NCBI RefSeq assembly: GCF_030271165.1
Contig: NZ_JASSZH010000009.1
Coordinates: 310,001-374,000, forward strand
Reading direction: 5' to 3'
DNA: 64,000 bases
From: Psychromicrobium xiongbiense
GTDB lineage: Bacteria; Actinomycetota; Actinomycetes; Actinomycetales; Micrococcaceae
The notes beneath the pieces were generated by a model. That model had not been told where the DNA came from, searched no databases, and was given only the letters and a program-made list of their open reading frames with translations. Each line of letters opens with the position of its first letter. Position 1 is the stretch's first letter. Made by a program: the position numbers and the translations under genes. Below, one piece after another: positions 1 to 8,424 of the stretch.

Positions 1-22
1 GCGCCTGCCCCCTGACTCTCCG

Positions 23-712
23 TCAGGGCGTCGCCCGCCGCAGGGTCAGATATGAGGTAACTGCCAGCACCACGCACAGGCCCAGTGCCAGAGCCGCCAC
101 GGAAAGATTCGTCAGAGGCGCAAACCAGCTGTAGAAGGCCAGCCACCAGTTCTGCCAGACCAGTACAGCCACCAGGGCCAGGATGATCACGGCAAATCCG
201 ATAAGAAGAATCAGCAGACCGGTCATGTGCCAGCGTTTGTAGATAGTGGCGCACCAGAAACCCAGAAGGAACAGAAACATCGTGGCGGCGAAGAAGAACA
301 GCACCACCGCAAACCAGGGCCCGTCAGAAACCCAGGGGAAGGAGAACATATGGCCTTGCAGACCCCAGCCGTTCGTAGCGGACTCCACCAGGCCCAGCCC
401 CCAATATAACAAGGCCATGATGAGGGACAACGCTGAAAACAGCGCCATGGTACCCAGGAAATAGCTCCGCCGACTCACGCTCATTCCCTGCGAAAACGGA
501 AAGGTCAAGGTGAGCGCCTGAATGCCCAGGCCGAAAAAATACCACAGTGGTGCCTGCCCTGCACCCGAGGGTTTGAAGCCTTCCGAGTTGGGGATCAGTC
601 CAAAGATCGCCAGGCTGAGCGCAAAACACAGGGTCAGCATGACGGCCGGAATGCCCAAAAAGGTCCATTTATTGAGGAGTTGCATTTTTGCGACGCTGAC
701 GATGCGGTTCAT
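23..712 (-). CDS. ABC transporter permease, ABC-2-like membrane protein
   Basis: A 229-residue protein with about six hydrophobic segments and almost no soluble domain. It begins with an amphipathic stretch (MNRIVSVAKMQLLNKW) before the first membrane span, as ABC-2 export permeases do. Its ATG overlaps the stop of the upstream ATPase gene by 4 nt, so the two are translationally coupled and probably form one exporter with the ATPase. The gene is last in a three-gene operon headed by a YtrA-type regulator, a layout known for cell-envelope or antimicrobial-stress exporters; the substrate cannot be read from sequence. A small hairpin (positions 10-28) spans its stop codon but has no T-tract. Family assignment rests on topology and context rather than a signature motif. 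Confidence 0.8.
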   Translation of the reverse strand: MNRIVSVAKMQLLNKWTFLGIPAVMLTLCFALSLAIFGLIPNSEGFKPSGAGQAPLWYFFGLGIQALTLTFPFSQGMSVSRRSYFLGTMALFSALSLIMALLYWGLGLVESATNGWGLQGHMFSFPWVSDGPWFAVVLFFFAATMFLFLLGFWCATIYKRWHMTGLLILLIGFAVIILALVAVLVWQNWWLAFYSWFAPLTNLSVAALALGLCVVLAVTSYLTLRRATP

Positions 713-1683
713 GAGAGTGTCTCCTGGCTGAGAAGGCTGGTGGAGGATGCCTCCCGTTCCGCGGATGAGTCGGCAGAACGGAGACTCTGGCGCACGATGA
801 GTTGCTGAAGTGAGACCGGAAGCAACTCCAGCCCCAGCTCGGCAGCCTCGCGACGTTCTTCAGGGCTGAGCACTGCCCGAAGGGTCACGGAGGCCAGCGA
901 GCCAAGGGTTTCACGATGAAGGATCTCGCGGTTGCCCACGAAGCTCTCCACACGCACCCCGGACCCCACCACCGTGACGGCGCTGCCACGGATCACCTCG
1001 GCGTCGTCGTCCATGATGATTCGACCGCGGTCGATCACCACAATGTGTTCGAGTAGATTGGCCACCTCATCAATCAAGTGCGATGAGAGCACGATGCTGC
1101 GCGGATGTTCTGAGAAATCCGCCACCAGGTGATCGTAAAAGAGCTGGCGCGCGACGGCGTCCAGCCCCAGATAGGGCTCGTCAAAGAAGGTCAACTCAGC
1201 ACGAGAGGCAAGACCTATGATGACGCCCACTGCCGAGAGTTGACCGCGGGAAAGCTTCTTGATCGCCCTGCGCAGTGGTAGCTGAAAGTCCTCCGCCAGC
1301 CGCTCCGCGAAATCCTGATCCCAGTGATCGAAGAACAGTCTGGCGGCTGCAAAGGCATGTATCGGCTTGAAGCTGTCCGGATACTTCTGCGACTCGCGGA
1401 TAAAGCAGATCCGGCTCAGCACCGAATCGTTCTCGTACGGATCTGCGCCGAAAACGGCCACCTCACCCGAGCTGGCAAAGCCTTGACCGGTCAGAATCGA
1501 CATCAGCGTGGTTTTCCCTGCGCCGTTGCGGCCCAGAAGGCCATAAATCTTGTGCGGGAAGAGATCCAGAGAAATGCGATCCAGGGCAGTCTCCCTCGCG
1601 TAGCGCTTGCTGAGATCGCGAATACTGACCACGGGTTCCGGGTCGAGGCTTCCCATTGCGTCAGGAGCTATTGAAAGCGTCAT
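709..1683 (-). CDS. ABC transporter ATP-binding protein
   Basis: A 324-residue ATPase. Walker A is GRNGAGKTT (about residues 51-59), the ABC signature is the variant LSRGQ (144-148), and Walker B is TFFDEP (165-170) followed by the D-loop. The length exceeds the usual 230-300 because of a C-terminal tail of about 100 residues after the nucleotide-binding fold. It lies 1 nt downstream of the GntR-family regulator and overlaps the permease by 4 nt, so the three are one operon. YtrA-regulated ABC ATPases usually export envelope-active compounds or answer antibiotic stress; that function is inference here. Confidence 0.92.
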   Translation of the reverse strand: MTLSIAPDAMGSLDPEPVVSIRDLSKRYARETALDRISLDLFPHKIYGLLGRNGAGKTTLMSILTGQGFASSGEVAVFGADPYENDSVLSRICFIRESQKYPDSFKPIHAFAAARLFFDHWDQDFAERLAEDFQLPLRRAIKKLSRGQLSAVGVIIGLASRAELTFFDEPYLGLDAVARQLFYDHLVADFSEHPRSIVLSSHLIDEVANLLEHIVVIDRGRIIMDDDAEVIRGSAVTVVGSGVRVESFVGNREILHRETLGSLASVTLRAVLSPEERREAAELGLELLPVSLQQLIVRQSLRSADSSAEREASSTSLLSQETLS

Positions 1684-1684
1684 G

Positions 1685-2110
1685 TCAGGCCTTCCTCTCC
1701 GAGTTGGTAAGTCGTTCCAGGCCCGTCAACCCACGGTGTTCAGGCACCTCTCCAGGCAGATCGTCGTCGAGGATGAGCTGGGCGAGTTGTCCCGCGTCGA
1801 TACCCAACTTCTGGGCCTCGAGCCGCAGCGGGCGCACAAACTGGTCAACAAAACTGGTGCGACGCCGCGAGATCACTGCCTGTCGGGCTCCGCTCGCTAC
1901 GAACATCCCTATCCCCCGTCGTTTGTACAGAATCCCGCGGTCGACCAACAGGTTGACGCCCTTGGCTGCTGTCGCGGGGTTGATTCGATGGAATGCGGCG
2001 AACTCGTTGGTCGAAGGCACCTGACCTTCCTCAACGAGTGTGCCCTCCACGATGTCGTTTTCGATCAGATCCGCGATCTGCTGAAAGATCGGCTTGCTGT
2101 CATCGATCAT
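1685..2110 (-). CDS. GntR family transcriptional regulator, YtrA subfamily
   Basis: A 141-residue protein: an N-terminal winged helix-turn-helix (about residues 5-75) plus a short helical C-terminus of about 50 residues, the size of the YtrA branch. I chose the ATG at 2110 over a GTG at 2119 because AAGGAAGG lies 8 nt ahead of it. It is first in an operon with an ABC ATPase and permease. A near-perfect 16-bp palindrome (2151-2166) lies just upstream and is a good candidate for its own operator, so autorepression released by an envelope signal is likely. Confidence 0.9.
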   Translation of the reverse strand: MIDDSKPIFQQIADLIENDIVEGTLVEEGQVPSTNEFAAFHRINPATAAKGVNLLVDRGILYKRRGIGMFVASGARQAVISRRRTSFVDQFVRPLRLEAQKLGIDAGQLAQLILDDDLPGEVPEHRGLTGLERLTNSERKA

Positions 2111-2150
2111 TGACAGCACCTTCCTTACGGCTCATTGGTTGACTGGTTCA

Positions 2151-2166
2151 TTAGTCATATAACTAA
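2151..2166. promoter_or_regulatory. Putative YtrA/GntR operator
   Basis: The sequence TTAGTCATATAACTAA is a 16-bp palindrome with one mismatched pair. It is 41-56 nt upstream of the regulator start, in the divergent region shared with the NUDIX gene. Position and symmetry fit a GntR-family autoregulatory site. Confidence 0.5.
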
Positions 2167-2202
2167 CCTAGAAGTGCTCCAACCCTGGTGTCAAGAGCGC
2201 GA

Positions 2203-2208
2203 TAGATT
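2203..2208 (+). promoter_or_regulatory. -10 box of a leaderless NUDIX transcript
   Basis: TAGATT lies 6 nt before the GTG at 2215 and no Shine-Dalgarno sequence is present. This is the spacing expected for a transcript that starts at the start codon. Confidence 0.5.
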
Positions 2209-2214
2209 GTCCGG

Positions 2215-2667
2215 GTGATTTCTTCCGCCCCACGCACCGTCACGGTGAGTGCTGTCGCCATCGTGGATGACTGTTTGCTCGCGGAGGCGCAGCATTCGGC
2301 CCGCCTGCTGACCGTGCGCAAGCGTGGAACGACGCGCTTTCAGTTACCCGGCGGAAAACCCGAAACTGGGGAGGACGCACTGGCAGCAGCGCTGCGCGAA
2401 ACCGCCGAGGAAATCGGTGTGGACCTGCCCCGGGCGGAGATCCGACCCCTGGGTCACTGGCTCGGTGCCGCTGCGAACGATGACGCCGATCTGGTCTCAG
2501 CAGAGGTGTTCATCATCTCCGCAGCCCGGCTGGGCCGCCAGCAACCACGCGCGCTCGCGGAGATCGCCGAGCTGCGTTGGGTCAGCGCGGATACGATGGA
2601 TACCGAACTGCTGGCGCCTCTTATTCAGGCCTTTGTTCTGCCTGCGGCCTCTGCTCAGCTTTCCTGA
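2215..2667 (+). CDS. NUDIX hydrolase
   Basis: A 150-residue protein with a complete NUDIX box at about residues 46-69: it starts GGKPETGEDA, and the REtxEExG core with the metal-binding glutamates is intact. The family hydrolyses nucleoside diphosphates linked to another moiety, often oxidised or damaged nucleotides; the substrate is not predictable here. Translation starts at a GTG directly behind a -10 box, so the message is probably leaderless. Its 3' end overlaps the convergent gene at 2621-3508 by 47 bp, with both stop codons intact. Confidence 0.9.
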   Translation: MISSAPRTVTVSAVAIVDDCLLAEAQHSARLLTVRKRGTTRFQLPGGKPETGEDALAAALRETAEEIGVDLPRAEIRPLGHWLGAAANDDADLVSAEVFIISAARLGRQQPRALAEIAELRWVSADTMDTELLAPLIQAFVLPAASAQLS

Positions 2668-3508
2668 CCGGGTTCAGCAGAGGTTCGGGCAAAGAATCCG
2701 GAACACCGGCTGATCCGGGGCGGACGATGGCGTCCAGCTGGGCCTGAATGCGCTGCTCCAGGTCTGCCACTGCTTCCTCGGGCACCAGGAGCAGACCATC
2801 GAGCTCCTTGCGGGCGCGCCGATAGGCCAGCTGGCGCTCGGCTGGTGTGGCGCTCTCATCTTCCGCGGTGGCCAACAACTTGCGGGCGGTCGAGAGTCGT
2901 CCGCGTTCCTCGTCCTTGAAATGAGCGTCCTTGACCCTGCGCGCTTCACGTTCGGCCAGGTCGAAGGCCACTTCGAAATCACGCACGGCATCCCGATATT
3001 CCGCCACACTGCGTTCGGTGTGCGGAGCCTCAGAGTCCCGCTGACGCAGGCCATCGGCTACCCGCTTGGCCCGCAGGAAGGCAGCCGTCAGGGGCTCGCG
3101 GACATCAGACATCATCGGAAAGTCGATCAGCTTGGTCAGATCGAGTTCGTAGACCAGCCAGCGGGCGTTCACCGCATCATGATCGCTTTCCAGCCGGGCC
3201 AGTTCGAAGGCCAGCGGGTCAGCCTGGAACGGCTGGCCAGGCTGCTGAGGGGTCTGCTGCCAGCCCGGCGGCTGATACCCGGCGACCGGAGGTCCGTAAG
3301 TAGGAGAACCGGCAGCAGGTGGCCCGTAGGCACCGGGACCATACGTTGGCGCGTCGTGTGGCGCCTGCAGATCACGTCCGCGACTCCTGTCACGATCGCG
3401 GTGCTGATCACGATCACGATAGCGGCCTGGAAAGAAGGTCCGCCGGAAGATCCCGGCGAAAACAGGCAGCATGAAAACCAGCCACCAATAATGCAGGATG
3501 TTATCCAC
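2621..3508 (-). CDS. Hypothetical membrane-anchored coiled protein
   Basis: A 295-residue protein of no assigned function. One N-terminal membrane segment (NILHYWWLVFMLPVFAGIF) is followed by a basic Arg/Asp stretch, a Gly/Pro/Tyr-rich linker with repeated YGP motifs (about residues 45-90), and a long charged helical region likely to form coiled coils. The GTG at 3508 was chosen because AAAGGAG lies about 9 nt upstream; a longer open frame exists but runs into the antiporter gene. Its start faces the antiporter (3585) head-on across 76 bp. The 3' end overlaps the NUDIX gene by 47 bp. The architecture suggests a membrane-tethered scaffold, which is inference. Confidence 0.75.
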   Translation of the reverse strand: MDNILHYWWLVFMLPVFAGIFRRTFFPGRYRDRDQHRDRDRSRGRDLQAPHDAPTYGPGAYGPPAAGSPTYGPPVAGYQPPGWQQTPQQPGQPFQADPLAFELARLESDHDAVNARWLVYELDLTKLIDFPMMSDVREPLTAAFLRAKRVADGLRQRDSEAPHTERSVAEYRDAVRDFEVAFDLAEREARRVKDAHFKDEERGRLSTARKLLATAEDESATPAERQLAYRRARKELDGLLLVPEEAVADLEQRIQAQLDAIVRPGSAGVPDSLPEPLLNPVRKAEQRPQAEQRPE

Positions 3509-3584
3509 GCGCGGAATCTCCTTTGCGGAAAAGCGACAGACCGCTTCTGTACCTTCCCATCCTGCCATGCGGCACAATGAGCGC

Positions 3585-5477
3585 ATGGAGTTCGCACTCA
3601 CCCTGGTGGTCGTCATCGTACTGGTCTGTGCCGCCAGTGCCCTCGCCAAGCGGATCCGGGTGCCCACTCCCCTGCTGCTGGTGGTTCTCGGAGCGGGCGC
3701 TTCTTTCGTTCTGCCACCAGAGCTCTCGCATATTCTTTCGCTCGACCCGGAGTTCGTCCTGGTCGTCATCCTGCCTCCGCTGCTGTATGCGGCGGCTCTG
3801 CAGACCTCCTTCATCGACTTCCGGAGCAATAAGCGCGCCATCGGCCTGTTATCGGTCGGCTACGTCATTTTCGCCACCCTAGGCGTGGGACTGGTGGCCT
3901 GGTGGGTGTTCCCCGGTCTCTCCCTCGCAGCAGCGATAGCCCTGGGTGCCGTCGTCGCACCGCCCGACGCGGTGGCAGCGACCGCCGTCGCCCGCCGGGT
4001 GGGGTTGCCACGGCGGATCATCTCGATCCTCGAGGGCGAGTCCCTGGTCAACGACGCCACTGCACTGGTCTGCCTGCGCGCGGCCATCGCCACCCTGGCA
4101 GGCGCGTACTCGGTCTGGGAAATCGGCCGGGATTTCGTGTTGGCCGCCGGTCTGGGCATCGCCATCGGGCTGGTAGCGGCCTTTCTGCTGGCACAGGTGC
4201 GCAAGCGGGTGCGCAATGTCGCCATCAACACCTCGCTCTCCCTCGCGGCACCGTTCATCGCTTTCCTGCCCGCCGAGGCGCTGCAGGAGGCGCATATTGT
4301 GCCAGTCTCCGGCGTGCTGGCGGTGGTGGTCTGCGGACTACTGATGGGTGCCAAAGCACCGGCGATGCCGGGTGGGGCCTCGCGCCTGAGCCAGCGGAGC
4401 AACTGGAACACCGTGCAGTTCCTGCTGGAGAATTCAGTGTTTCTGCTGATCGGATTGCAGGGCAAGAGCATCATCGACTCGGTGCGGGACGATTCCCTGG
4501 GTGCCGCCACCATCTGGTGGGGATGCCTGGCCATTCTGCTCGCCGTGCTCGTGTTGCGCCCGCTGTGGGTTTTCCCGGCCACTTACCTTCCCCGGCTGAT
4601 CCCGGCCATTCGACGCGCGGATCCCTCACCACCGTGGACCTCCACCGCCATCATTTCCTGGGCTGGCATGCGCGGAGTCGTCACCCTGGCTGCCGTGCTG
4701 TCGCTGCCCACCGATTTTCAGCATCGACAGGTGCTGATTCTGGCCGGACTGGTGGTGGTCGCGGGGACCCTGCTGCTTCAGGGCTTCACTCTTCCTCCTC
4801 TGGTGCGCGCGCTCAGGCTCAGTGGGCCGGACCGCCGTGAAGACCTACTGACCGAAGCCTCACTTATGCAGCGGGCGACGACGGCGGGGCTGGAGCGACT
4901 GCACGAGGTGCGGCGCGAGGAAGACCCACCGGAGGTGCTCTCCATGCTCAAGCGCCGCACCCAGGAGCGCGGTCTGGCCGCCTGGGAACGGCTGGGCCGC
5001 TCGGAAGAGGAGACGCAGACTCCCTCCCAGCGCTATGCCCAGCTGCGCTGGAGTATGCTCGAGGCGGAGCGGGAAGAGGTGCTGCGACTCCGTTCGGGAG
5101 GCGGATACCCGCATGAGGTGCTCAGCGCCGTCCTGGAACGACTCGATGTGGAGGAATCCATGCTCGACGATGCTTTAGAAGATCAGCCCCTGACTCCGGT
5201 GGAAGAGGTGCTGGAACGCGAAGGTGGCTGTGAACACCTGCTCGCTGCGGTGAACCTGCCGGTTCCGGAGGCACCGTTCTGTGCAGATTGTCTGCGCGAG
5301 GGAACGGTTCCGGTTCACCTGCGGATGTGTCTCACCTGCGGATCCGTCGGCTGCTGCGACTCCTCCCCAGCACGCCATGCAGACCGCCACTACCGGGAGA
5401 CCGGGCATCCGGTGATGCGCAGTGCCGAGCCCGGCGAAAACTGGCGCTGGTGTTATCCGGATGAGCTGCTGGGCTGA
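3585..5477 (+). CDS. CPA1 Na+/H+ antiporter with C-terminal UBP zinc finger
   Basis: A 630-residue protein. Residues about 1-415 are a 12-span Na+/H+ exchanger with the family motifs GESLVNDATALV and SWAGMRGVVTLAA. A soluble helical region of about 130 residues follows. Residues about 549-630 form a UBP-type zinc finger: Cys549, then Cys566, Cys569, Cys582, Cys585 and Cys590/591, with His598, His602 and His608. It exchanges cytoplasmic Na+ or K+ for protons at the cell membrane. The ATG at 3585 begins directly with the first membrane span; CACAAT lies 6 nt ahead, so the message may be leaderless. In eukaryotes UBP fingers bind free ubiquitin C-termini; the role of the bacterial domain is unclear. 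Confidence 0.92.
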   Translation: MEFALTLVVVIVLVCAASALAKRIRVPTPLLLVVLGAGASFVLPPELSHILSLDPEFVLVVILPPLLYAAALQTSFIDFRSNKRAIGLLSVGYVIFATLGVGLVAWWVFPGLSLAAAIALGAVVAPPDAVAATAVARRVGLPRRIISILEGESLVNDATALVCLRAAIATLAGAYSVWEIGRDFVLAAGLGIAIGLVAAFLLAQVRKRVRNVAINTSLSLAAPFIAFLPAEALQEAHIVPVSGVLAVVVCGLLMGAKAPAMPGGASRLSQRSNWNTVQFLLENSVFLLIGLQGKSIIDSVRDDSLGAATIWWGCLAILLAVLVLRPLWVFPATYLPRLIPAIRRADPSPPWTSTAIISWAGMRGVVTLAAVLSLPTDFQHRQVLILAGLVVVAGTLLLQGFTLPPLVRALRLSGPDRREDLLTEASLMQRATTAGLERLHEVRREEDPPEVLSMLKRRTQERGLAAWERLGRSEEETQTPSQRYAQLRWSMLEAEREEVLRLRSGGGYPHEVLSAVLERLDVEESMLDDALEDQPLTPVEEVLEREGGCEHLLAAVNLPVPEAPFCADCLREGTVPVHLRMCLTCGSVGCCDSSPARHADRHYRETGHPVMRSAEPGENWRWCYPDELLG

Positions 5478-5532
5478 TGAGTTGCGGTGCCTGGTTGCCG
5501 TGCCTGCGGCTGGTCCCCGGAAGCCTGTGCCG

Positions 5533-5538
5533 TAGCCT
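5533..5538 (+). promoter_or_regulatory. -10 box of a leaderless dedA transcript
   Basis: TAGCCT is followed by 6 nt and the GTG start at 5545. The intervening bases offer no spaced ribosome binding site. Confidence 0.4.
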
Positions 5539-5544
5539 TAGGGG

Positions 5545-6252
5545 GTGACTTCTCTTGCCACGAGCCTGGCCTCGATACCCTCTGCCGTTGCCCCCGTTTT
5601 CACCGGCGGAGCCGCCCGCGCCTCCTTACTCCCCGATTGGCTGAACCCCAGCAAAATCCTGGACAACCCTGCCCTGGGGTTCTGGGTTGTCGTGATCGCC
5701 TGCGCCATCATCTTTGCCGAAACCGGTCTGCTGCTGGGATTCTTCCTGCCCGGCGATTCGCTGCTCTTCACCGCGGGGCTACTCTCCGCCTCGGGCAAGC
5801 TGCCGGTGAACATCTGGGTGCTCGCCCTGCTGCTGGTGATCTGCGCCATCGTGGGTAATCAGGTGGGGTATCTGATTGGCCAGAAGGCGGGCCCGGCACT
5901 CTTCAAGCGGCCGGATTCGCGGTTCTTCAAGCAGGAGAACCTCGCCAAGGCTCACGCCTTCTTCGAGAAGCATGGCGGAAAGGCCCTGATTCTGGCTCGT
6001 TTTGTGCCCATTGTGCGCACCTTCGTCCCGGTGATCGTGGGCGTGGCTCAGTACGATCGCAAGAACTTCCTGCTGTTCAACGTTGCGGGCGGCGTGCTCT
6101 GGGCGGGCGGCGTGACCCTGCTCGGCGGGCTGTTGGGCGAGTCCGTGCCGTGGGTCAAGGACAACCTGGACCTGATCTTCATCGTGATCGTCGTGCTGTC
6201 GCTGATTCCGATCGTGGTGGAAGTCCTGCGCAGCCGCAAAAAGACGTCCTGA
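5545..6252 (+). CDS. DedA family membrane protein
   Basis: A 235-residue integral membrane protein of the DedA/VTT family. It has the characteristic segment FLPGDSLLFTAGLLS, the FxxxHGGKALILARFVPIVRT region with the conserved arginines, and several transmembrane helices. DedA proteins act as lipid (undecaprenyl-phosphate or phosphatidylethanolamine) flippases and support envelope homeostasis; the lipid cannot be assigned here. It stands alone on the + strand 67 bp after the antiporter, and its stop is 4 nt from the convergent rdgB stop. Confidence 0.9.
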   Translation: MTSLATSLASIPSAVAPVFTGGAARASLLPDWLNPSKILDNPALGFWVVVIACAIIFAETGLLLGFFLPGDSLLFTAGLLSASGKLPVNIWVLALLLVICAIVGNQVGYLIGQKAGPALFKRPDSRFFKQENLAKAHAFFEKHGGKALILARFVPIVRTFVPVIVGVAQYDRKNFLLFNVAGGVLWAGGVTLLGGLLGESVPWVKDNLDLIFIVIVVLSLIPIVVEVLRSRKKTS

Positions 6253-6256
6253 GCAC

Positions 6257-6928
6257 TCAGCTGCTGAGAAGCTCGATGACGGCCGGCAGGATCTTCCGGA
6301 AGGCCTCTCCCCGGTGTGAAATGGCGTTCTTGACGGCAGGGGCAAGTTCGGCACAGCTGAGCTTGTAGCCTTCCGGCTGCAAGATGGGATCGTAGCCAAA
6401 GCCATGGGCGCCACGCGGAGCGGTGAGCAGCGTGCCGCGGAGGGTTCCTTCTTCCACATGCTCGATGACGCCGACTCCACTTTCGCGATCCGCCGCCTGC
6501 AGTGGGCTTGAGGCCACGAGGGCGACGGCACAGCGGAATTCCGCGCCACGATGTGCGGCGTCGATATCGCCCAGCTGGGCCAGGAGTAGCTCCAGGTTGG
6601 CCTGATCATCGCCATGCCGACCAGCCCAGCGAGCCGAGAAAATGCCAGGAGCACCGTGGAGGACGTCGACCGCCAAACCGGAGTCATCGGCCAGTGCAGG
6701 CAGACCGGTGGCCTCATGCACGGCCCGCGCTTTGAGCAGCGCATTCTCCGCGAAGGTCACCCCGGTTTCCCGGACATCCGGCGCCCCGACGCTCGCCGCA
6801 TCCACTACCGCTGTGTCGACATCGAGCCCGGGGACCTGTCCGCGCAACAGTTCGCGAAGCTCACGGAGCTTCCCGGCGTTGTGCGTGGCCAGGACCAGCT
6901 GGGCGCCCGTCACTGGATGTCCACTCAC
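6257..6928 (-). CDS. rdgB: Non-canonical purine NTP pyrophosphatase (dITP/XTP)
   Basis: A 223-residue Ham1/RdgB protein. The N-terminal [16 protein letters not shown] motif binds the nucleotide triphosphate, and the [20 protein letters not shown] segment carries the catalytic acidic residues. It hydrolyses dITP, XTP and ITP to monophosphates and keeps deaminated purines out of DNA. The GTG start overlaps the rph stop by 4 nt, so it is co-translated with RNase PH, an arrangement conserved in Actinobacteria (Rv1340-Rv1341 in M. tuberculosis). Confidence 0.95.
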   Translation of the reverse strand: MSGHPVTGAQLVLATHNAGKLRELRELLRGQVPGLDVDTAVVDAASVGAPDVRETGVTFAENALLKARAVHEATGLPALADDSGLAVDVLHGAPGIFSARWAGRHGDDQANLELLLAQLGDIDAAHRGAEFRCAVALVASSPLQAADRESGVGVIEHVEEGTLRGTLLTAPRGAHGFGYDPILQPEGYKLSCAELAPAVKNAISHRGEAFRKILPAVIELLSS

Positions 6929-7692
6929 TGAATGTCCCGGCTGAGCGTTGCGCGCTGAATCTGGGCCAGCTGGGCGGTGCCGAGCAGCGCCAGATCGAGG
7001 AGCTGGTTGAGCTCGTCCCGGTCAAAAGGCGCGCCTTCGGCCGTTCCCTGAACCTCGACGAATTTGCCGCTGCCGGTCACCACCACGTTCATATCGGTCT
7101 CCGCCCGGACGTCCTCCACATAGGGCAGGTCCAACATCGGCACACCGTCGATGATGCCTACCGAGATGGCGGAGACGGTGTCCACGAGCGGTTCGGCGTT
7201 GCGGGCGATCAGCTTGTGTTCTTTGGCATAGCGGATCGCATCGGCGAGTGCCACATAGGCACCGGTGATCGCGGCAGTACGGGTGCCGCCATCGGCCTGA
7301 AGGACGTCGCAGTCCAGCACAATGGTGTTCTCACCGAGAGCTTTGGTGTCGATGATGGAACGCAGCGAGCGCCCGATCAATCGGGAGATCTCATGCGTAC
7401 GGCCGCCGATCTTGCCCTTGACAGACTCGCGGTCCGAGCGGGTGTTGGTGGCCCGCGGCAGCATGGCGTATTCGGCGGTGACCCAGCCCCGACCCTCCCC
7501 CTTGAGCCAGCGTGGCACGCCTTCGGTCAGCGAGGCCGTGCACAGCACCCTGGTGTTGCCGAACTCGATCAGCGCGGAGCCTTCCGCCTGACGGGACCAG
7601 CCGCGAGTGATCGAGATATCACGGAGCTGATCCGGGGTGCGCCCGTCGGCGCGCAGGGCAGTTTCGGCAGAGGGTGTGGGGGTTGAGACCAT
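6925..7692 (-). CDS. rph: Ribonuclease PH
   Basis: A 255-residue phosphorolytic exoribonuclease that trims tRNA 3' ends. The protein is full length and shows the family core: [17 protein letters not shown] near the N-terminus, [20 protein letters not shown], and [20 protein letters not shown]. It is first in a two-gene operon with rdgB. The ATG lies 6 nt from a TAGGCT box, so translation is probably leaderless. Upstream is the unusual inverted-repeat region at 7733-7806. Confidence 0.96.
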   Translation of the reverse strand: MVSTPTPSAETALRADGRTPDQLRDISITRGWSRQAEGSALIEFGNTRVLCTASLTEGVPRWLKGEGRGWVTAEYAMLPRATNTRSDRESVKGKIGGRTHEISRLIGRSLRSIIDTKALGENTIVLDCDVLQADGGTRTAAITGAYVALADAIRYAKEHKLIARNAEPLVDTVSAISVGIIDGVPMLDLPYVEDVRAETDMNVVVTGSGKFVEVQGTAEGAPFDRDELNQLLDLALLGTAQLAQIQRATLSRDIQ

Positions 7693-7698
7693 AGTCCA

Positions 7699-7704
7699 AG
7701 CCTA
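7699..7704 (-). promoter_or_regulatory. -10 box of a leaderless rph transcript
   Basis: On the minus strand TAGGCT is followed by exactly 6 nt and the rph ATG at 7692. No ribosome binding site is present. Confidence 0.5.
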
Positions 7705-7732
7705 CCGAGTCTGGGGGTGGTTGCGAGATTTC

Positions 7733-7806
7733 TCGATTTTGCGAACGAAAACGGAATAAGCACCCGCGATTGCAGGTGCTTATTCCGTTTTCGTTCGCAA
7801 AATCGA
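7733..7806. repeat. Perfect 32-bp inverted repeat, 10-nt loop
   Basis: Arms 7733-7764 and 7775-7806 are exact reverse complements separated by 10 nt. Each arm contains the core GGTGCTTATTCCGTTTTCGT, read towards the outside. A perfect stem this long would extrude as a cruciform or fold as a very stable RNA. It lies about 30 bp upstream of the rph -10 box. No T-tract follows on either strand, so it is not an ordinary intrinsic terminator. A degenerate third copy lies at 8301-8332. Confidence 0.9.
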
Positions 7807-8300
7807 TGCTACGGCTGATCCCGATGGCCAAGGTTCCCGCAAAATTCCCATTGTTTTCCTTTGAGTTGAAGCTTGAAAAGTGCGACGGAAGGCGAACACC
7901 TCTGCCAAAAGTCCTGAGCACCTGGTGCGCGGCCCGATGGTGTCAATGATACGAAAACGTCATGACCAGAATCGTGACCGAGCCGAGAACGGAGAGAATG
8001 GGCAGGATGCTCCCATGGCGCCCAGGACCTTCCCCGCCGATGCCGGAACACCCAGAGCCTCAACTTTTCTCGCCTGTGAGAGGCCAGCGGCCCGAAGACG
8101 ACGCCGAGAAGAAGCAGACTGAGGACCCCGCAGAGGGTTGCGTTGGAGCTGTGGCGGTACCGGGCAGCAGCTGACGCTCCGGGGGATGGGAATGGCCAGC
8201 ATCGGGTCTCCAGTGATTCGCTGCTCTTCTTAGCATGCCCGGTCCGCACGGACGCTTCGGCGAATCATGATCGTCGCAATGATCGCAAGAATGATCAGGA
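7807..8300. other. No supported gene; possibly decayed membrane-protein gene
   Basis: I see no intact gene here. Read on the minus strand, three short hydrophobic stretches appear in changing frames with stops between them: LIILAIIATIMI (about 8260-8300), CGVLSLLLLGVVFGPLA (about 8085-8140) and SILPILSVLGSVTILVM (about 7950-8010). This pattern could be a frameshifted remnant of a small multi-span membrane protein. It is equally possible that it is non-coding sequence bounded by the repeat copies at 7733 and 8332. Confidence 0.3.
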
Positions 8301-8332
8301 GGTGCTTATTCCGTTGTCGTTAGCGAAATCGA
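8301..8332 (+). repeat. Degenerate third copy of the 32-bp repeat
   Basis: Matches the right arm at 7775-7806 in the same orientation, starting GGTGCTTATTCCGTTGTCGT, with 4 differences in 32 bp. Relative to the left arm at 7733-7764 it is inverted, so the two could act as ends of a 600-bp segment (7733-8332). The following 92 bp up to 8424 hold nothing I can identify. Confidence 0.8.
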
Positions 8333-8424
8333 AGCCAAGGGGATCAATGCCGGATGCACGCTAGGCGGCCCTTGCGCGCACCTAACACACCGCAGGCGCC
8401 CCGGCTACATCCTGTAATCCCGCC

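Noticed and set aside
1685..2119. GTG at 2119 as start of the YtrA-type regulator
   Set aside because: The ribosome binding site spacing favours the ATG at 2110.
7733..7806. Inverted repeat as an intrinsic terminator
   Set aside because: No T-tract on either strand and the stem is far longer than normal; it also lies upstream of rph rather than behind a gene.
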